Positions 1 to 8,347 of a stretch of DNA of 64,000 bases are shown here, one piece after another; position 1 is the stretch's first letter; each line of letters opens with the position of its first letter. The notes below the pieces were generated by a model. The model did not search any database, had not been told where the DNA came from, and saw nothing but the letters and a program-made list of their open reading frames with translations. The position numbers were made by a program, and so were the translations under genes. The stretch lies in NCBI GenBank assembly GCA_049519595.1, contig JBEKQP010000002.1:6241-70240 (forward strand), in the 5' to 3' direction. This DNA comes from CAWBRT01 sp049519595. Lineage in GTDB: Bacteria > Acidobacteriota > Terriglobia > Terriglobales > Acidobacteriaceae.

Positions 1-927
1 CAGGAAGAAATCGCGAAGCCCGAGCCAGAGTTCTATTTCCTCGGGGTCGCCTCCAGGCAAGTATTCGATGGAGCACAGCAGAGCAACCCGGCTCTGCGGA
101 GAAGTTTGCAGGTTCTGTGCGGCGTAGCGAGCCATGCTGATGAATTCTTCGCTAGTGCCGCCGAGCGCCGCCTGAGCGCTGTTGCGAATTTCTGCCAGCT
201 CGGTGCAAACAGCATGATGAAGAGAGGCCTCCAATTCGTCGCGAAAACGAGCTAGTTCGGCAGCGTCGTACTGATCACAACGGCCCAGCAAGGGAAGCCA
301 CTGGTCACGCCTCTTCAACATTTCGATCAGCAAGGATTCCGCGCGCTGAAGATTATTGTCGAGATGGCGCTGCAAGGTTTCCATCGCCGATGCAATGGTG
401 ACCTCGGGATCCGCCAGCAGTCGCAGTGTCCGCTGGGCAGCCTGCTGGTAGAGCGCATCGCAATCTTCGCTGACTTCTTCGCCCGCTGAAAAACGCGCCA
501 GAATCGGCATTTGCCGGGTAATCGACTCGCAGAAAGAATCGACGGTGCGAACTTGCAGCCGTCCTGGATTTTCCAAAATCGCCCATCGGCGCTGACGGTC
601 ACGCTGAACAGCGGCGGAAGCCAGTTCTCGCGTCAGCTTCGAATTGTTATCTCCACCACTGCTGCCGGATGCCGCCTCATCGAGGGCGCCCAGGATGCGG
701 TTACGCATCTCATTGGCCGCCTTACGGGTAAAGGTGATGGCAAGAATAGCTTCGGGCTCTGCTACATCCGCATTGGCCAACAGGTTGAGGAAGCGCTGGA
801 TGAGCAGTTCAGTTTTTCCGGAGCCGGCGGGGGCCTGAACAATAAATGAGTGGCGATGATCGATCACGGCTTTGCGCGCCGTGGCATCGGCGGGTTCCCG
901 AATGATCTCCGCGCTAGTCGAGTTCAT
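1..927 (-). CDS. AddA/UvrD-like helicase, N-terminal 309 codons (truncated by window edge)
   Basis: This is the N-terminal part of a superfamily I UvrD/RecB-type helicase, expected to act with the nuclease encoded just upstream in double-strand-break end processing. Seen: it opens at ATG 927, reads without a stop to base 1, and has a Walker A motif near residues 30-37 (APAGSGKTELL). A motif Ia-like segment follows (ITFTRKAANEMR), then VRTVDSFCESI, typical of AddA/RecB proteins. Its start overlaps the end of the AddB-like gene by 14 bp in another frame, so the two are probably translationally coupled. The nuclease half lies outside the window, so whether this protein is AddA-like or helicase-only cannot be decided here. 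Confidence 0.9.
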   Translation of the reverse strand, partial: MNSTSAEIIREPADATARKAVIDHRHSFIVQAPAGSGKTELLIQRFLNLLANADVAEPEAILAITFTRKAANEMRNRILGALDEAASGSSGGDNNSKLTRELASAAVQRDRQRRWAILENPGRLQVRTVDSFCESITRQMPILARFSAGEEVSEDCDALYQQAAQRTLRLLADPEVTIASAMETLQRHLDNNLQRAESLLIEMLKRRDQWLPLLGRCDQYDAAELARFRDELEASLHHAVCTELAEIRNSAQAALGGTSEEFISMARYAAQNLQTSPQSRVALLCSIEYLPGGDPEEIELWLGLRDFFL

Positions 928-3694
928 CGGGTTGCTCCTCCGCCTGCTCGGGCGGGAAATCGATTTCCGCCATGCGGCAGACCGCGCGCAAGTGGCAGTA
1001 AGTCTCATCGCAGGTCGATCGGGATGCGGAGCCCGGCGCATGCTTCGGATCTATGCGGGCGTCACCGCGCAGAAATGCCGCGGCAAGCGCTTCCAACTCC
1101 GGACCCCATTTCTCCAGGTATTCCTGCAACTCTGGGCCGCGAAGTTTTTTGGTCCCGAAGATTTCGGGCCGGAGGCCGGTGCCCGTCATGTGGCAGTTGC
1201 CACGATTGACCAAGGCGAATGCGACCGCGGAGAGACTTGTGCCGGGAACTCGCAGCAAAGCCGTCGCATACAGTGGAAGCTGCGGACGCACGGGGCGAGG
1301 CGTGCTCCAATGCCCGGCATTGAGAGTTTGGCTGCCTGTTTTGTAGTCGATGATCACGAGCGAGCCATCTTCAAGACGATCAACGCGATCGATGCGGCCG
1401 CGCAAATCCAGGCCGGCCAATTGAAATTTAATTTCCTGTTGATGCACGACCTTGCTGAAGTTTTCCCGGCCGCGCTCGAACTTAAGCCACTCTTTGACCA
1501 GTGCGATCAGCCGCTGCCGCTCCAATTCGAGGTAGCGGTCTTCCCAAGCATCGTTCGGCTTCACATGCAGCGAGGTGAAGGCACGCTCCACAGCGGCACT
1601 GACAATTTCCTGCAAACGTTGGTCGCCACAAGTTTCGAGAGTGGATTTGTCGTAAAGCTCATCCCAAGCGCACTGGAGGGCGGTTTCAACGAGCTGTCCA
1701 CGGTTGGCCGGCGTCAAGCCCAGCTCCACTCGCTTAGCCTGGACGGCGGAAAGACGCAGCTCGACGAAAGCGCGGAACGGACAATTCGATTGATGCTCCA
1801 GAATGCGCGTCCCATGCGATCGCATTTCGCCGTCGACAAATGCCGGCGCCCGATAGTCCTGCACTGACTCCAGCGCCACCGAAGGAAATAGCTCCGCCAG
1901 GCTCCTGGAAAATGGCACGCCCAGACGGGATCCCGGCGCGCCGCAGTTGCGCTGGTGGGGGTAGAGATCGCCGCTGCCGACAATTGGCAGCATGGCAGAT
2001 AGTGGCGACGGGCGGAGTTGACGATCTTCTTCGGCGGCCGGCCAACTGACCGTGACTTGCGCGGCACTTTGCAGAAGGCGAGCAGACACGCTGCGGGCAA
2101 ATTCGATCTCGGCCTCGGCGGAGCTATGGGGCAAGTTGTACTCACGCTGCAGCACGAGCGGAAGCAATGGGCTCGGCGCGCTCCGTTGCGGCCATGCATC
2201 GTCGCTCCAGCCCGCGATCCAAAGCGCATCGAAGCAAGAACCGGCGGCTTCCAACTCGCCCATCACCTGCACCGGAGCGCTCTGATTCTGCGGCTTGAAA
2301 ATCCTGGCGGAGGCCGTCTCGACAATGCACGCGACCACTTGTCCGAACACCATGCGTGGCCGCACCAGATCGAGGCCACCGATCTCGGCGAGCAGGTCTT
2401 CCCACGCTTCGCGAGCCTGATATTCATCAGTGGTCAACCTAAGCCCATCCACTTCAGCGGGCCAGCGCGCGGACGCAAGCAGGACGGAGATCTCACCGAT
2501 CCAGCGGTTTGGGGATAGTGTTTGCGCGCGCATTACGAACTGCCGCGCAGTTTGTAATTGTCTGCTAAGTTCGAGAACCGCGTACCCCTTGGCGCCCGCC
2601 TTCGCCGTTGCCGCGAGCGCGGACTCAAGGGTTACGGAGGGCGGAAGCACTTGCGACAAAAGCCAATCGAGTTGCGCGCGCTTGTCTCCTTGTTCGCCAA
2701 CCGAACCAAAATAAGGCGAGCGAAGCCAGGCGGAAAAGTCCGCAAGCGGCACCGACCCCGAGAGCAGGCGCAGGAAAATCAAAGCGCTACGGACGATTGG
2801 ATACTCGGCAAGCGCACGACCAAGCGAAACGTCGAAGGCTCGTTGCGAAATATCGCGAACCGTGAAGTATTGTTCCGGATGAAGAATGGCGGAGAAAGTC
2901 TGCTCGGTGCTGTCCTTGATTTGAGAGAGTCCGGCAATCACCACGCCAAGATTCGCCGCCGGATTCGATTCCAGGTGAGCACGCGCCCAGCCGGCGGCCA
3001 TCGTCAACTCGGCGGAGCGGTCGGGCAGTTCTACTCTTCGTACCGTGTCCCCGGCAGCCGCACCAGCGCTCAAGATGCTCACGGTAACGCCTTGCGCTGA
3101 GAGCGCGGCGATCAGCTTTTGTTGTTGCGGTGTGACCCGGTCAAAGCCGGCAAATATCATGCTCGTCGGCAGCAAGCTCTTCAGTGCCGGAAGAAGCGGT
3201 TCCAGAACGTCGATCTGCCGTGCGGAATCGAGCCACTTTCTCCCGGCAGTGACATCGCGATAGGTGTTAGCCCACGCCAGGAAGGATCTCGACTCGACTG
3301 TACTGCCGAATTCCGGCGAGCGGAATGGAACCGAATACGCATGCATCGCTTCCCACGCCTGCAACGCAAGCCGGGCAAGTTCGCGGCCATTCAAAAGGAC
3401 CGATGAGGACGGGAATTCGCCAACAATCCTGGTCCAGAGCGCCTGCTGCTGAAGCGGTCCGAGCAGAGTTTGATCGAGCGCTCCGCTCACCTGCGCCGAT
3501 TGCCAAAGTTCGGTGATCCAAGCCGCCAGCGGCAACACGGAAGGCGTGCGCCATGCTCCCGCGTCTGCCTTGCGGCGTTGGTCGCAGGCGCGCAGCAGGT
3601 TGCGGGAGGCTCGTGTGTTCGCCGTAACCACAGTCGCGTCGTCGAGAGCCGCCTCGACCGTCTGCTCCAGTTGAATCCGATAGGGAACGGGCAT
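914..3694 (-). CDS. AddB-like PD-(D/E)XK nuclease (probable DNA repair protein)
   Basis: A 926-residue protein of the AddB/RexB-related repair family. It should work with the overlapping UvrD-type helicase in processing double-strand breaks for recombination. Seen: the C-terminal third carries the RecB-family nuclease core (GRIDRVD, then LVIIDYKTG). Four cysteines are placed as in AddB iron-sulfur nucleases: one in NCPFRAF well upstream of the core and three in CDETYCHLRAVC near the C-terminus, so a 4Fe-4S staple is likely. The N-terminus is helicase-like but I see no intact Walker A, as in many AddB-type inactivated helicases. ATG 3694 is preferred; a GTG at 3709 is in frame but has no better ribosome-binding site. 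Confidence 0.85.
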   Translation of the reverse strand: MPVPYRIQLEQTVEAALDDATVVTANTRASRNLLRACDQRRKADAGAWRTPSVLPLAAWITELWQSAQVSGALDQTLLGPLQQQALWTRIVGEFPSSSVLLNGRELARLALQAWEAMHAYSVPFRSPEFGSTVESRSFLAWANTYRDVTAGRKWLDSARQIDVLEPLLPALKSLLPTSMIFAGFDRVTPQQQKLIAALSAQGVTVSILSAGAAAGDTVRRVELPDRSAELTMAAGWARAHLESNPAANLGVVIAGLSQIKDSTEQTFSAILHPEQYFTVRDISQRAFDVSLGRALAEYPIVRSALIFLRLLSGSVPLADFSAWLRSPYFGSVGEQGDKRAQLDWLLSQVLPPSVTLESALAATAKAGAKGYAVLELSRQLQTARQFVMRAQTLSPNRWIGEISVLLASARWPAEVDGLRLTTDEYQAREAWEDLLAEIGGLDLVRPRMVFGQVVACIVETASARIFKPQNQSAPVQVMGELEAAGSCFDALWIAGWSDDAWPQRSAPSPLLPLVLQREYNLPHSSAEAEIEFARSVSARLLQSAAQVTVSWPAAEEDRQLRPSPLSAMLPIVGSGDLYPHQRNCGAPGSRLGVPFSRSLAELFPSVALESVQDYRAPAFVDGEMRSHGTRILEHQSNCPFRAFVELRLSAVQAKRVELGLTPANRGQLVETALQCAWDELYDKSTLETCGDQRLQEIVSAAVERAFTSLHVKPNDAWEDRYLELERQRLIALVKEWLKFERGRENFSKVVHQQEIKFQLAGLDLRGRIDRVDRLEDGSLVIIDYKTGSQTLNAGHWSTPRPVRPQLPLYATALLRVPGTSLSAVAFALVNRGNCHMTGTGLRPEIFGTKKLRGPELQEYLEKWGPELEALAAAFLRGDARIDPKHAPGSASRSTCDETYCHLRAVCRMAEIDFPPEQAEEQPDELD

Positions 3695-3881
3695 CAGCTT
3701 CCACCCCACGACGTGAAAAGCGCACGTAGTGGGAACCCCGGGGTTTCCGACGGATGCGCGGCGCCGCCGGCAGAGCCGTCCAGCCAGACGTTATCACCAG
3801 CCCCGCTGGCGCACAATAAGGAGTTTGGCCGTTACGGCACCCTCCTGAGTGCAACCATAGCTAACCCGGAGTTCAGCGAAC
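3695..3881. other. Short intergenic region with an 18-bp palindrome
   Basis: The 187 bp between the peptidase E gene and the AddB-like gene contain a near-perfect GC-rich palindrome at 3731-3748 centred on CCCCGGGG. It has no loop and no T-run, so it is not an obvious terminator. I see no gene here. Confidence 0.4.
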
Positions 3882-4583
3882 TCATCCAACGCGAAGGTTT
3901 GCACCGGGCCCGAGTTCGAAGGGTGGAATGCCGCGCTTGAAAATCCGTGCCCCGCGCGTGCCCTTCAGGATCGCCTCGCCGTTTTCACAACGAATCATCG
4001 CTCCCTCGCGAAGGCCCACAACCGGGATGTCGTTTTCTTCCAGATATTGCAGCAAGCGCTCCTCGCGAGTCTCGCCCATGTGGGTTGAACTTGCGTCAGG
4101 GTCGAGGTAATGAGGATTGATCTGGTAAGAAACCAGGTTCAAGGCTGCAAGGCTCAGAGGTTCGACGATGGGCATATCGTTCGTCGTGCGAATCGTCGGG
4201 CAGGCAACATTCGAGCCTGCGCTCGATCCGATGTAAGGCATTCCGCCGCGTACCCGTTCGCCGATGGCCTCAATGAGCTTGAAATCGTAGAGAGCTTTCA
4301 GCAATCGGAAGGTGTTGCCGCCGCCTACGAAAATGGCCTCGGCCGTGCGGATGGCTTTCGGCATGTCATTCACTTCGTGAAGCGACGTAACTTCGTAGCC
4401 CATTCGCGCGAACCGCTGGCGCGCCTTGTTTGCATAAGCATCGCGATCATAGAGTGCAAATGGTACAAACAGCAGGCGGCGGGCGCCACCGAGGAAACTC
4501 CGAATTTCGGCCTCCGGATGATCCAGGTACCCAGTGCCATACACCGCGGAAGTACTAATTAGAAGCAAGCGCATCGAATGCAT
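3882..4583 (-). CDS. pepE: Peptidase E-like serine dipeptidase (family S51)
   Basis: Cytoplasmic Asp-X dipeptidase family (peptidase E), about 230 residues, the usual length for the family. Seen: the nucleophile elbow GSSAGSNVA with the catalytic serine, an upstream glycine-rich strand VGGGNTFRLL, and NPHYLD, which supplies the family's His/Asp region. The N-terminus RLLLISTSAVYG matches the first beta strand of PepE proteins. Three starts are close: GTG 4592, ATG 4583 and ATG 4574. ATG 4583 is preceded by AGGTGA, while 4574 would fit the family length best. It is alone between two leftward genes, with no link to the flagellar locus. Confidence 0.88.
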   Translation of the reverse strand: MHSMRLLLISTSAVYGTGYLDHPEAEIRSFLGGARRLLFVPFALYDRDAYANKARQRFARMGYEVTSLHEVNDMPKAIRTAEAIFVGGGNTFRLLKALYDFKLIEAIGERVRGGMPYIGSSAGSNVACPTIRTTNDMPIVEPLSLAALNLVSYQINPHYLDPDASSTHMGETREERLLQYLEENDIPVVGLREGAMIRCENGEAILKGTRGARIFKRGIPPFELGPGANLRVG

Positions 4584-4649
4584 TGCGTTCACCTGGAAGA
4601 GAGCTTGGGTTGCCGGAGAATGTTAACAGCTAGAAGCGGCGGAGTGTGA

Positions 4650-6461
4650 TCAGGAAACCAGCACCGGGCCGAGGCGGGAACTGGCAGGCGGCTCGGAATT
4701 GGTCAGCAACTCTTCCCGCGCCTGCTGCAGACTACTGACGACGGAGTTGAGACGACCGTCCCTGAGAACCAGCACCAGGTCACTTCTTTCCAGCGTGCTC
4801 AAGCGATGCGCGATCATGAAAGTCGTTCGACCGCGCATAAGTTTCTCCAGCGCGTCGATGATGATCTGTTCGGCATTCACATCCACGGCACTGGTCGGCT
4901 CGTCCAGAATCAACACGGGCGCATCCTTCAGAAACGCGCGCGCAATCGCCAACCGCTGACGCTCTCCCCCGGACAGGACCAGTCCTCCTTCGCCAATCGG
5001 AGTGTCATACTCTTTCGGCATCCGCATAATGAATTCATGGGCGCCGGCCATCTTGGCTGCTTCCACCACGTCGGCGCGACTCGCATCTGGCCGTGCATAG
5101 GCTACATTTGCGGCAACGGTCGTGGAGAACAGCATCGGCTCCTGCGGCACGATGGAATACTGCTGGCGGAGATCGGCGAGTTTGTAATTTCGCAGGTCGA
5201 CTCCATCGAGAGAAATGCAGCCCTCCACCGGGTCGTAGAACCTAGTCAGCATGTTGATCAGGGTTGTTTTACCCGATCCGCTCGGACCGGCGATGCCGAC
5301 CCGCATGCCCGGTTGCACTTCGAATGACAAGTTGTTCAGCACCCGGCGTCCGTTCGTGTACTGGAACGAGACATCCGAAAAAACAAAATGTCCCGCGACC
5401 CTTTTCAGTGAAAAATTTGCAGGACTTTCACCCAGCTCCGGAATCTCATCCAGCAGCGAAAACGCGCGCCGGACACTGGAAACAGAGGCTTGCAGTTCGG
5501 GGATCTTGCTGCTGATGTTGCGCAGGGGTTCATAAAGCTGGGCGATATAGGCCATGACAAGCAACAGTTCGCCCACGGTGATTGCGTGCGCCTGAACTTG
5601 TCTCACGCCGATCACAAGGGCGGCGGCTGTTCCCACGGCAATCGCGAAGCCAATGAGCACATGAAAACTGGCTTGAATGGATGCCAGGCGAATCTGTTCC
5701 GTCATGCGCTGGCGCGACTTGCGGCGGAAGAGTTCGTCTTCATGGGTTTCGCGGCCAAACGCCTTCACCACCCGGATGGAGGCGAGCGCCTCGTGGAGGA
5801 CGAGCATCGCCGAACTGTCGAGTTCGCGGACCTCATCATAGCGATTGCTGACCTTGCGGCTTGAGTTGTGGGCCAGTAGCCAAAGCACCGGAGAAAGAAA
5901 CAGAGCCACAATTGCCAGCCGCCAGTTGATTTGCGCGGTGACATAGAGCATGGCAACGAAGCCAAACGCGGAGCCCACAATGGGGAGCAACCCATGGATC
6001 AAAATGTTCTGGATTGCAGCCGCGTCATATTGGATCCGGTAGGCGGTATCATTCGTGCCGCGCCGGTCGTGGAACGCCAGGCTCAACCTCTGCACATGCC
6101 ATAGCAGTTGGCCTCGCAAATCGTGTACAAGTCTTTCGCCCGTATAAGTTTGCAGCAGCCAGCTTGCCAGCAACTGCAAACTGCTGAGAAGCGCGATAAA
6201 GACCAAGAGACCTGCGGCCAAAAGCAGGTAGGCGGTGTGGGTAAGTGCGGATGGAATCAGCAGGCTAAGCCAGTGCGGCAGAGGCTGCTGCCCCAGCACG
6301 GAATCGACCGCAATCTTCAGGGGTAGCGGCATCAGCAGCCCAATCGGAGTGGAAAGGACGCTCAGACCCAGAATTCCGGTCAACTGGAGCCAGCAGGGAC
6401 GGGCTGAGTTTGCGACTCGCTTCCAAAACCGGCGTTCTTGTTCCCGTAGTCTTAGGCGCAC
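4650..6461 (-). CDS. MsbA-type ABC exporter (fused permease and ATPase)
   Basis: A 603-residue half-transporter that should form a homodimer in the inner membrane and export a lipid or other hydrophobic substrate using ATP. Seen: about six hydrophobic segments in residues 25-300, then one nucleotide-binding domain with Walker A GPSGSGKTT, Q-loop VPQEPMLF, signature LSGGERQRLAIARA, Walker B LILDEPTSAVD and the H-loop in MIAHRLS. The start is GTG 6461 behind AGGGA. A sigma-54-like element lies upstream (6503-6518), which may tie the gene to the flagellar/surface regulon. The substrate cannot be read from the sequence. Confidence 0.9.
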   Translation of the reverse strand: MRLRLREQERRFWKRVANSARPCWLQLTGILGLSVLSTPIGLLMPLPLKIAVDSVLGQQPLPHWLSLLIPSALTHTAYLLLAAGLLVFIALLSSLQLLASWLLQTYTGERLVHDLRGQLLWHVQRLSLAFHDRRGTNDTAYRIQYDAAAIQNILIHGLLPIVGSAFGFVAMLYVTAQINWRLAIVALFLSPVLWLLAHNSSRKVSNRYDEVRELDSSAMLVLHEALASIRVVKAFGRETHEDELFRRKSRQRMTEQIRLASIQASFHVLIGFAIAVGTAAALVIGVRQVQAHAITVGELLLVMAYIAQLYEPLRNISSKIPELQASVSSVRRAFSLLDEIPELGESPANFSLKRVAGHFVFSDVSFQYTNGRRVLNNLSFEVQPGMRVGIAGPSGSGKTTLINMLTRFYDPVEGCISLDGVDLRNYKLADLRQQYSIVPQEPMLFSTTVAANVAYARPDASRADVVEAAKMAGAHEFIMRMPKEYDTPIGEGGLVLSGGERQRLAIARAFLKDAPVLILDEPTSAVDVNAEQIIIDALEKLMRGRTTFMIAHRLSTLERSDLVLVLRDGRLNSVVSSLQQAREELLTNSEPPASSRLGPVLVS

Positions 6462-6804
6462 TGATCCCTAGCTCCAACCAGAATTCCTGACAGTCAAGCA
6501 TAGGCAACCGACACGCCACCCCGCAATCAGCGGGAATCAGTAGTTCCAAAGATTGCAACCTTAATCCTTTCGAGCCAGACCCTTAGGGGGCGTCCTATCT
6601 CTATCAGGCTCATTCAGGGGTAGCAAATTCCTAAATTGACCCAAACTGGGGAACGTGCCGGGTCGGGAATACCCGCTCGTCCGAACTCACGATTGGCCTT
6701 CCCTTCAGACACTTCGGCTGCCAGCATAACTTTTCCGGGAGATTGGCAGTTCACGCCTCCAACGCTGGCCGAACCGTCCTCAGAGTTTTCCGAGAAGAAA
6801 GCAA
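6462..6804. other. Divergent intergenic region between ABC exporter and response regulator
   Basis: A 343-bp region with no convincing ORF. Its left part holds the candidate sigma-54 element of the ABC gene. Toward the response regulator I find no clear promoter consensus; the gene's ribosome-binding site is a weak AGAAGA before ATG 6805. Small inverted repeats such as CCCCGCAATCAGCGGG are present but not interpretable. Confidence 0.5.
6503..6518 (-). promoter_or_regulatory. Candidate sigma-54 promoter of the ABC exporter
   Basis: On the minus strand the sequence TGGCGTGTCGGTTGCC fits the -24/-12 pattern GG-N10-GC with a full TTGC -12 box. Transcription would begin near 6492, about 31 nt before the GTG start at 6461. 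The match was found by eye; no scoring was possible. Confidence 0.45.
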
Positions 6805-7512
6805 ATGCGAATCCTTGTCATAGAAGACGACCTGCCCTTGGCTGGTTTCCTGCAAAAGGGATTGCAGGCGGAAAGCTATACGGTCGATGCGGCGCACGAT
6901 GGGGAGACGGGCCTTGATCTAGCCCTCGATACTGAATGTGATCTGCTGGTGCTCGATCTGAATCTGCCGAAGATGGACGGCTTGACTGTCTTGCGGCGGT
7001 TGCGGCCGGCCAAACCGAACCTGCCGGTTCTGGTCTTAACCGCGCGCAGCCGGGTTGAAGATCGCGTCCAAGCCCTGGATTGCGGAGCCGATGACTGTCT
7101 CAACAAGCCTTTTTCATTTGCCGAAGTGAGCGCCCGCATACGCGCACTGGCGCGCCGCGGACGGCCCGCGTTGGATTCGACGTTGGCGTTGAAGATCGCC
7201 GATCTCACCCTGGACCGCATCGAGCGCCGTGTCGAGCGTGCCGGCAAGCGGATCGAGCTGACCTCGAAGGAATTCGCCCTGCTGGAGTATTTGATGATGA
7301 ATACGGGAAGGCGAGTCAGCCGGTCGATGATCGTAGAACACGTCTGGAATCTCAACTTCGACACGGCCACCAACGTCGTGGACGTCTATATCAACTACCT
7401 GCGCAAGAAAATTGACGGCGGCTTCAGCTGCAAACTGATCCACACAATCCGCGGCGTGGGATATGAATTGAGCGAATCAGGAGGAACGGCGCAACAATTG
7501 CCGTTATTGTAA
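6805..7512 (+). CDS. OmpR/PhoB-family response regulator
   Basis: A 235-residue two-component regulator: receiver domain (residues 1-115) plus winged-helix DNA-binding domain (about 125-225). Seen: acidic pocket residues in VIEDD, phosphoacceptor Asp51 in LVLDLNLP, the switch lysine in NKPF, and the trans_reg_C wing signature HTIRGVGYEL near the C-terminus. Its TAA stop overlaps the ATG of the next gene, so it is co-translated with a kinase-like protein. It stands at the head of the regulator block running into flgB, so a role in flagellar or surface gene control is inferred. Regulators of the QseB/CusR type are the closest in style. Confidence 0.9.
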   Translation: MRILVIEDDLPLAGFLQKGLQAESYTVDAAHDGETGLDLALDTECDLLVLDLNLPKMDGLTVLRRLRPAKPNLPVLVLTARSRVEDRVQALDCGADDCLNKPFSFAEVSARIRALARRGRPALDSTLALKIADLTLDRIERRVERAGKRIELTSKEFALLEYLMMNTGRRVSRSMIVEHVWNLNFDTATNVVDVYINYLRKKIDGGFSCKLIHTIRGVGYELSESGGTAQQLPLL

Positions 7513-8303
7513 TGAAATCCACTCTGACAAGAGATCCGCAGTCCGAACGTGAGCAGTTCGTCAGTGACTTGTTTCACGCGCTTTCGCAACCGCTCACAGG
7601 GCTGCGTTGTTCGCTCGAAGTGGCGCTTGGGAAACCCGCCATTTCGGTTCAGGAAGCCCACTGTGCACTCGAACACGCTTTACATGCCACCGAACGCGTG
7701 TACCAGTCGGTTCTTTTCATCCGCCAGCTCGCGGAGGCCGACCGCACTCCGCCGCTCAAACGCGTGCGGCTCGAGGAAGCGCTGCTGGAGTTGCACAACG
7801 AGATCTTGCCCGTCGCCGAAAGCATGGGTGTGGAAATGTCGTTGCAGGAAGCCGATAGCGTTGAAGTCCTTGCCTCCGCGGAAAACATCTCCCGGGCCCT
7901 TTTTCTGGTTGCGGACTTTGCCTTGCGGGAGTTGCGGGCCAAGGAGAGTCTCTCGCTTTCAATCGGGTGCCAGGGCTCTTCCGCGGTGGTCCGAATCGAG
8001 CGGCATTGCGATCATGCTCTGAACGGCTTTGAACTTCTGGATGGATTCGATGTTCCCACGGCGCGGCGGGGACTGGCACTGGCGTTTCGTCTGCTGTCAT
8101 CCATGGGAGCACAGATCGAATCCGATCTGGCTGGCAAGTGGATGCAAATCCGCTTCCCTCGAAATGATCGTGACAGCCCTGAGGCGCGGAACAGTTGTGA
8201 CAGAGTTGATGCGTGGATGGAGAGTCGAAGCCGGGACCGGTTCAGCTCCGAAAAATCCATCCGGGAATTTCCTCCCGTGACCGAGACTCTTAACCGCGTC
8301 TAA
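7512..8303 (+). CDS. Degenerate histidine-kinase-like protein
   Basis: A 263-residue soluble protein with the layout of a kinase core (HisKA-like plus HATPase-like) but without intact ATP-binding boxes. Seen: an H-box-like segment around His22 (FHALSQPLTGLR), a helical region, then a C-terminal half in which only a remnant of the G2 box remains (RRGLALAFRLLSSMGAQIE). The N-box asparagine and the DxGxG box are missing. There is no transmembrane segment or sensor domain. It overlaps the OmpR-type regulator (TAATG), so they are probably partners. It may be a phosphotransfer/phosphatase protein or allosteric partner rather than an active kinase; that is inference. Confidence 0.75.
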   Translation: MKSTLTRDPQSEREQFVSDLFHALSQPLTGLRCSLEVALGKPAISVQEAHCALEHALHATERVYQSVLFIRQLAEADRTPPLKRVRLEEALLELHNEILPVAESMGVEMSLQEADSVEVLASAENISRALFLVADFALRELRAKESLSLSIGCQGSSAVVRIERHCDHALNGFELLDGFDVPTARRGLALAFRLLSSMGAQIESDLAGKWMQIRFPRNDRDSPEARNSCDRVDAWMESRSRDRFSSEKSIREFPPVTETLNRV

Positions 8304-8347
8304 TTGACTTTTTTAATTTGGATTAATTATTGGACAGGGCGTAACTC

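Noticed and set aside
872..1867. A 331-codon plus-strand ORF across the AddB-like gene
   Set aside because: Runs antisense to the nuclease domain, with shadow-frame composition; no motif seen.
8304..8332. A sigma-70 promoter (TTGACT) before the first sigma-54 activator
   Set aside because: The -35-like TTGACT is present, but no acceptable -10 lies at 16-18 bp; only an AT-rich leader can be stated.
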